Assembly: GCA_031082225.1 (NCBI GenBank)
Contig: JAVHLG010000039.1
Coordinates: 1-35,806 of the forward strand
Reading direction: 5' to 3'
Length of the DNA: 35,806 bases
From: Desulfovibrionaceae bacterium
Lineage (GTDB): Bacteria > Desulfobacterota > Desulfovibrionia > Desulfovibrionales > Desulfovibrionaceae
The stretch's first letter is position 1. Each line of letters starts with the position of its first letter. The notes beneath the pieces are model-generated. The model saw nothing but the letters and a program-made list of their open reading frames with translations. It was not told the origin of the DNA and did not search any database. A program made the position numbers and the translations under genes. Of this stretch, positions 32,267-35,806 are shown piece after piece.

Positions 32267-33013
32267 ATGACCATTTCGAGGCGGTGTGGATATCTTGTGA
32301 TTCTGGTGTTGGCGCTTTCCCTGGCTGCGGGCTGCAAATCCATGAAGGCCAAACCGTCGGAAGGGGCGGGGTTCGTGCCCATGAGCCAGATGTCGAGCCG
32401 CGAGGATCTGCCGTTCCAGAAGGTCTGGGTCAAATCCGGAGTGGACTGGAAGGCATACAAAAATCTCTATATCGCCAAGGTGAATACGTCCTATCTGATG
32501 AATTCAAATTGGTGGCAGCAGTCCGTGCGGAGCGCGGACATGCAAAAAGACGTCGATGAGGTGGCCGCATACATGCGCGAGGCATTCCAGAAGGCCTTCG
32601 CGGCCGACCCCAACAATCGCTTCAAGATCGTGAACACCCCGACGCCCGACTCCCTGACCCTGGAACTGGCCATGACCGAGCTTGTGCCGAGCCATGTGGT
32701 CATGGAGGCCCTGTCCCTGGTCGCGCCCTACGGCTCCGGCGTCGCGGTGCAGGCCGCAGCCAAGGAGTCGGACGCCAAGTGCACGGTGGCCTTCGAGGCC
32801 AAGATCCTCGCAAGCGCCGACAAGCAGGTGTTGGCCATGGCCGCCGACCGCGAGCAGGGCAAGTTTGCGCCCATCAACCTCAACGCCCTGACCTGGTACG
32901 GCGAGGCCCACGTCATCATCGACGAATGGGCCGGGCAGTTCGTACAGATCGCCAACCGTCGTCCGGGCGAGGCGGTCAAGGACTCCAGTCCCTTTACGCT
33001 CTCGCCCTGGTAA
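32267..33013 (+). CDS. DUF3313-like lipoprotein
   Basis: A 248-aa predicted lipoprotein with signal sequence MTISRRCGYLVILVLALSLA and lipobox AAGC (Cys23). The mature part begins with GFVPMSQMSSREDLPFQKVW, then GVDWKAYKNLYIAKVNTSYL, which resembles the DUF3313 family of envelope lipoproteins; I recall the pattern but the call is moderate. Later segments include ELAMTELVPSHVVMEALSLV and TWYGEAHVIIDEWAGQFVQI. The ATG at 32267 has GGTGGAG six bases upstream; a GTG at 32255 is less likely. It is 12 bases before the MscS gene, so the two are one operon. The role of the family is not known. Confidence 0.78.
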   Translation: MTISRRCGYLVILVLALSLAAGCKSMKAKPSEGAGFVPMSQMSSREDLPFQKVWVKSGVDWKAYKNLYIAKVNTSYLMNSNWWQQSVRSADMQKDVDEVAAYMREAFQKAFAADPNNRFKIVNTPTPDSLTLELAMTELVPSHVVMEALSLVAPYGSGVAVQAAAKESDAKCTVAFEAKILASADKQVLAMAADREQGKFAPINLNALTWYGEAHVIIDEWAGQFVQIANRRPGEAVKDSSPFTLSPW

Positions 33014-33025
33014 CCGGATGACGCC

Positions 33026-35383
33026 ATGAAACGAACGCTTGCGGCCGTCCTTGCGGTATGCGCCGTCGCCTTCTCCCTGGGCTGGGACCAGACGGCCTTC
33101 GGGGCCTCGATCCCCGGCTTTGCGGCCAAGGCGTCCAAAAAAGACGGCGCGGCCGCAGTCGCGCCCCGGGAGGACGCCCCCCCCGAGGCCCGGCTGGCGG
33201 CTATGACCGACGCCCAGGCCCGGACGCTACTCCTGGAAAAGCTGACTGCCGAGGCCGCCGCCGCGCGGGCCGTACAGGCCCCCCACGATCAGGAGCCGGT
33301 GGTCCTTTTTACCCTGTTTTTTGGCCTCGAAACCGGGATACGGGGGTTCATCGCCCGGGCGGCGGGGCTTGTGGAGGCGGCCCGGGGGGAGCTGTCGGAT
33401 ACCGGGGGCATCGTAAGCCGCCTCACGCAGGGCCGGGGGGCCGGGCATCTGGCCCGGTTTGCGGCCACGCTTTGCCTGGTGCTGGCCGCCTGCCTGTGGG
33501 CCGCCCGCCTGTCGCAGCGACTGGTCGGGCCGCTGCTGCGCGACCGCAGGGAAGGCGACCCGGGCCGACTCTGGCGGCTTGTGACCTTCCTCCTGCAGGC
33601 CTGCCTGCGCGCCCTGGCCCCGGCGGTGTTTTACCTCTTCGGCTTCATTCTGGTCCTGGCCGTCTTTCCTGCCCACGGCCCGGAACACGGCATGGCCGTC
33701 ATCGTGGTCGTGGCCGTGACCTATTTTCTTCTCATCCGGGTGCTGGCCCTGTGCCTCCTCTCCCCGGACAGCGTGTCCCGGCGTCCGGCGCCCATGGCCG
33801 ACGCCCATGCCCGGACCCTGTACCGCTGGCTCATGGCCATCGCCTACGGCGGCCTGGTCTGCGCCGTGGGGAGCGCCATCCTGGAGCAGGAAGCCCTGGC
33901 CCCGGCCCTGGCCCGCGTGGTCCATGCCTGCGCCGGGGTGCTCACGGGAGGGCTGCTGGCGGCCATGATCCTGTGCAACCGGCGGCGCGTGGCCCAGGCC
34001 ATCATCGATTCCGGCCCGTCCGGCGGCGAGGCGACCCTGCGCCTGTCCATGGCCCGCTCCTGGCACATCCCGGCCCTGGCCTACGCCCTGTTCGTGGGTC
34101 TGTACTGGACCGCCCAGGACCTGGTGTCCGAGATTCCCATTTTGCGCCTGATCTTAAGCCTGTTCCTCATCCCGGCCTGTATCGGCATCGACCTCTGGGT
34201 CCGCCGCATCCTGGCCATGGCGGCGGGTGAGGACCAACAGATCATCCCCATCTCGTCCGGGAACGCCTCGGCCGCCATCCCGCCTGACGGCCCGGCCGAG
34301 GCGTCCGAAGCGCCGGACAAAAAGACCCTGAGCCAGTACATCCCCCTGATCAAAAAGATCGTGCGCGCGGCGTTGATCGTGTTTCCGGCCTTTGTCATGC
34401 TCCGGCTGTGGGGCGTGGAGATTCCCCTGGGCTGGCTGTTCGCCAGAAACGTGGTCAGCATCCTGCTGGTGGTCGTGGCCGGGCTGGTCATGTGGGAGAT
34501 CATCCGCATCCGCATCGACCGCAAACTGAAGGAGGAGATGTCGCTAAGCGGCGACGAAATGGAGGAAGGCGGCGGCGCGGGCGGCTCACGCAGCGCCACG
34601 TTGCTCATGCTCCTGCGCAAGTTCCTCCTGTGCGTCATCGTGGTCATGGGGGCCCTGGTGGTCCTGTCGTCGCTTGGGGTGGACATTGCGCCGCTCATCG
34701 CCGGGGCCGGGGTGGTCGGCCTGGCCATCGGGTTCGGGGCCCAGACCCTGGTCAAGGACATCATCTCCGGCGTCTTTTTCCTGATCGACGACGCCTTCCG
34801 GGTGGGGGACTATGTGGAGGCCGGCACGGCCAAGGGCACGGTGGAGCAGATATCCCTGCGGTCCATGAAGCTGCGCCATCCGCGCGGCATGGTGTTCACG
34901 ATTCCCTACGGGGGGCTCAAAATCATCCAGAACTTCAGCCGCGACTACATCGTGTCCAAGCTGGATTTCCGGGTCAAATACGACGCCGACATCGACAAGA
35001 TCCGAAAGATCATCAAGCGCATCAACAAGGAGATCATGGGCAACGAGGAGCTACGGCCCGGGATGTTGAGCGACATCAAGTCCATGGGCGTGCGCAAGAT
35101 GGAGGACTCGGCCATGATCCTGCGCATCAAGTTCCGAACCATCCCCGGACATCAATTTCTGGTGCAGAAGGAATTGTACCGTCGGGTGCAGGAGGCCTTT
35201 CGGGAGAACAACATCGACTTCGCCCACCGCAACGTGACGGTGTATTTCCCGCCCGAGATGCAGGCCATGGTGGGCGGCGCAGCCACGTCCGAGGCCGCTC
35301 GGGCGGCCGTCGCCGGGGCCGCGGCCGGGGCCATGGCCATGGAGCAGGAACTGGCCGCCAAGGAGAAATCGTCCGGGGAGTGA
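33026..35383 (+). CDS. large MscS-family mechanosensitive channel
   Basis: A channel that opens under membrane tension and releases solutes on osmotic downshock. The 785-aa product has a signal peptide (MKRTLAAVLAVCAVAFSLGW), an Ala-rich periplasmic lead, and a long region with about nine to ten membrane helices, as in the YbiO/MscM-type large members. The conserved MscS core is at about 548-740: pore helix APLIAGAGVVGLAIGFGAQT, then LVKDIISGVFFLIDDAFRVG and DYVEAGTAKGTVEQISLRSM, then the beta domain (FTIPYGGLKIIQNFSRD) and the cage domain (HRNVTVYFPP). The tail after 745 is Ala-rich. The ribosome site is weak (CCGGATG). It shares an operon with the lipoprotein gene and ends at a strong hairpin (35413-35459). 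Confidence 0.94.
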   Translation: MKRTLAAVLAVCAVAFSLGWDQTAFGASIPGFAAKASKKDGAAAVAPREDAPPEARLAAMTDAQARTLLLEKLTAEAAAARAVQAPHDQEPVVLFTLFFGLETGIRGFIARAAGLVEAARGELSDTGGIVSRLTQGRGAGHLARFAATLCLVLAACLWAARLSQRLVGPLLRDRREGDPGRLWRLVTFLLQACLRALAPAVFYLFGFILVLAVFPAHGPEHGMAVIVVVAVTYFLLIRVLALCLLSPDSVSRRPAPMADAHARTLYRWLMAIAYGGLVCAVGSAILEQEALAPALARVVHACAGVLTGGLLAAMILCNRRRVAQAIIDSGPSGGEATLRLSMARSWHIPALAYALFVGLYWTAQDLVSEIPILRLILSLFLIPACIGIDLWVRRILAMAAGEDQQIIPISSGNASAAIPPDGPAEASEAPDKKTLSQYIPLIKKIVRAALIVFPAFVMLRLWGVEIPLGWLFARNVVSILLVVVAGLVMWEIIRIRIDRKLKEEMSLSGDEMEEGGGAGGSRSATLLMLLRKFLLCVIVVMGALVVLSSLGVDIAPLIAGAGVVGLAIGFGAQTLVKDIISGVFFLIDDAFRVGDYVEAGTAKGTVEQISLRSMKLRHPRGMVFTIPYGGLKIIQNFSRDYIVSKLDFRVKYDADIDKIRKIIKRINKEIMGNEELRPGMLSDIKSMGVRKMEDSAMILRIKFRTIPGHQFLVQKELYRRVQEAFRENNIDFAHRNVTVYFPPEMQAMVGGAATSEAARAAVAGAAAGAMAMEQELAAKEKSSGE

Positions 35384-35412
35384 TGGCCCCCCCGGGGTGT
35401 CGCCGACACGCC

Positions 35413-35459
35413 TAAAGGCGGTCCGGACCAAGGCCTGGCCGTGGTCCGGACCGCCTTTA
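35413..35459. terminator. perfect 18-bp hairpin between convergent genes
   Basis: TAAAGGCGGTCCGGACCA (35413-35430) pairs perfectly with 35442-35459 across an 11-base loop, between the MscS stop and the stop of the convergent edge gene. Flanking A and T bases make it a likely bidirectional terminator. Confidence 0.8.
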
Positions 35460-35493
35460 CGTCAGGATATCCGCTTCGATGCAGCCGTTCCCG

Positions 35494-35806
35494 TCAGGGG
35501 CAGGGTATCGGCTGGTACACCGTCTTTCCTGCCTCGCGGGTCTCCAGGTAGCACTGCTTCGAATCCTTGTAGATGACCTGTCCCGAGGAGGAATTGGCGA
35601 TGGCCACGGCCGTGGCCGGCAGGACGACGAGCATCGCGCCCAGGGCCGCTCCGGCCGCCACGCTGGCGCCTGGGCCGTAGTACCCGTATCCGCCGTAGTA
35701 CGGCGGCGGCACGGGAACGGGCACGGGGACTGGAACGGGCACAGGCGCTGGCGGCCGATACCCCGGCGGCGGCGGCGGCGTGCCGCCCCGGGGACAGGTC
35801 ACGCCG
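35494..35806 (-). CDS. proline/valine-repeat protein, 5' end outside window
   Basis: The C-terminal 102 residues or more of a protein that continues past the window end; the GTG at 35802 is probably internal. It has a Pro-rich stretch (TPPPPPGYRPPAPVPVPV), a PV repeat of about seven units, a Tyr/Gly segment (PPYYGGYGYYGPGA), one hydrophobic helix (ASVAAGAALGAMLVVLPATA) and a tail with two Cys (KQCYLETREAGKTVYQPIPC). The pattern suggests an envelope protein with a glycine-zipper-like helix. I do not recognise the family. The repeat length could vary between strains. Confidence 0.6.
   Translation of the reverse strand, partial: GVTCPRGGTPPPPPGYRPPAPVPVPVPVPVPVPPPYYGGYGYYGPGASVAAGAALGAMLVVLPATAVAIANSSSGQVIYKDSKQCYLETREAGKTVYQPIPCP

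Noticed and set aside
1-35806. CRISPR arrays, tRNA or rRNA genes, insertion sequences, prophage, toxin-antitoxin or defence genes
   Set aside because: No repeat-spacer pattern, no cloverleaf, no transposase or integrase motif was seen on either strand.

Overview
High-GC window with long shadow frames opposite most genes. The best fit is a flagellated, diderm, sulfate-reducer-like deltaproteobacterium, most likely in the Desulfovibrionaceae. This is inferred from an AhbC-type radical SAM enzyme of the siroheme-dependent heme pathway, a short flagellin next to fliD and fliS, many lipoproteins and the RND and RseP envelope genes. Species was not determined. There are no rRNA, tRNA, CRISPR, phage or IS genes that I can recognise.

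Left part (1-18.5 kb), all genes on the minus strand: ahbC; a PAS-PAS-GGDEF-EAL cyclic-di-GMP protein; a three-gene operon (zinc-ribbon/Yip1-like membrane protein, a 111-aa helical protein, a CsgG/LpoB-like lipoprotein); a flagellar filament block (flagellin, fliD, fliS); then an envelope/isoprenoid operon read cdsA, a 541-aa unknown protein, dxr, rseP, tsaB. Upstream of that lie a 162-aa unknown protein, dinB and a 66-aa YjfB-like motility protein. Flagellin and the 66-aa gene carry matching sigma-28-type promoters with the same core bases and the same 16-bp gap, so they probably belong to one late flagellar regulon although they are 8 kb apart.

Right part (18.6-35.8 kb), mostly plus strand: glycogen phosphorylase; a less GC-rich 0.5-kb spacer; a lipoprotein alpha/beta hydrolase translationally coupled to a DUF4105/Lnb_N-type membrane protein; a minus-strand pair of an AapJ-like amino-acid-binding protein and an ion-transporter-superfamily permease broken by a one-base frameshift; an RND efflux adaptor and pump; a duplicated 120-bp copy of the pump gene's 3' end; a DUF3313-like lipoprotein and a large MscS channel; and the truncated end of a proline/valine-repeat protein at the window edge.

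The least explained items are the 541-aa protein inside the cdsA-dxr-rseP operon, the hydrolase/DUF4105 pair, the zinc-ribbon/Yip1/lipoprotein operon, the flagellin leader with a CsrA-like hairpin, and the acrB 3'-end duplication. No complete new defence or mobile system is evident.
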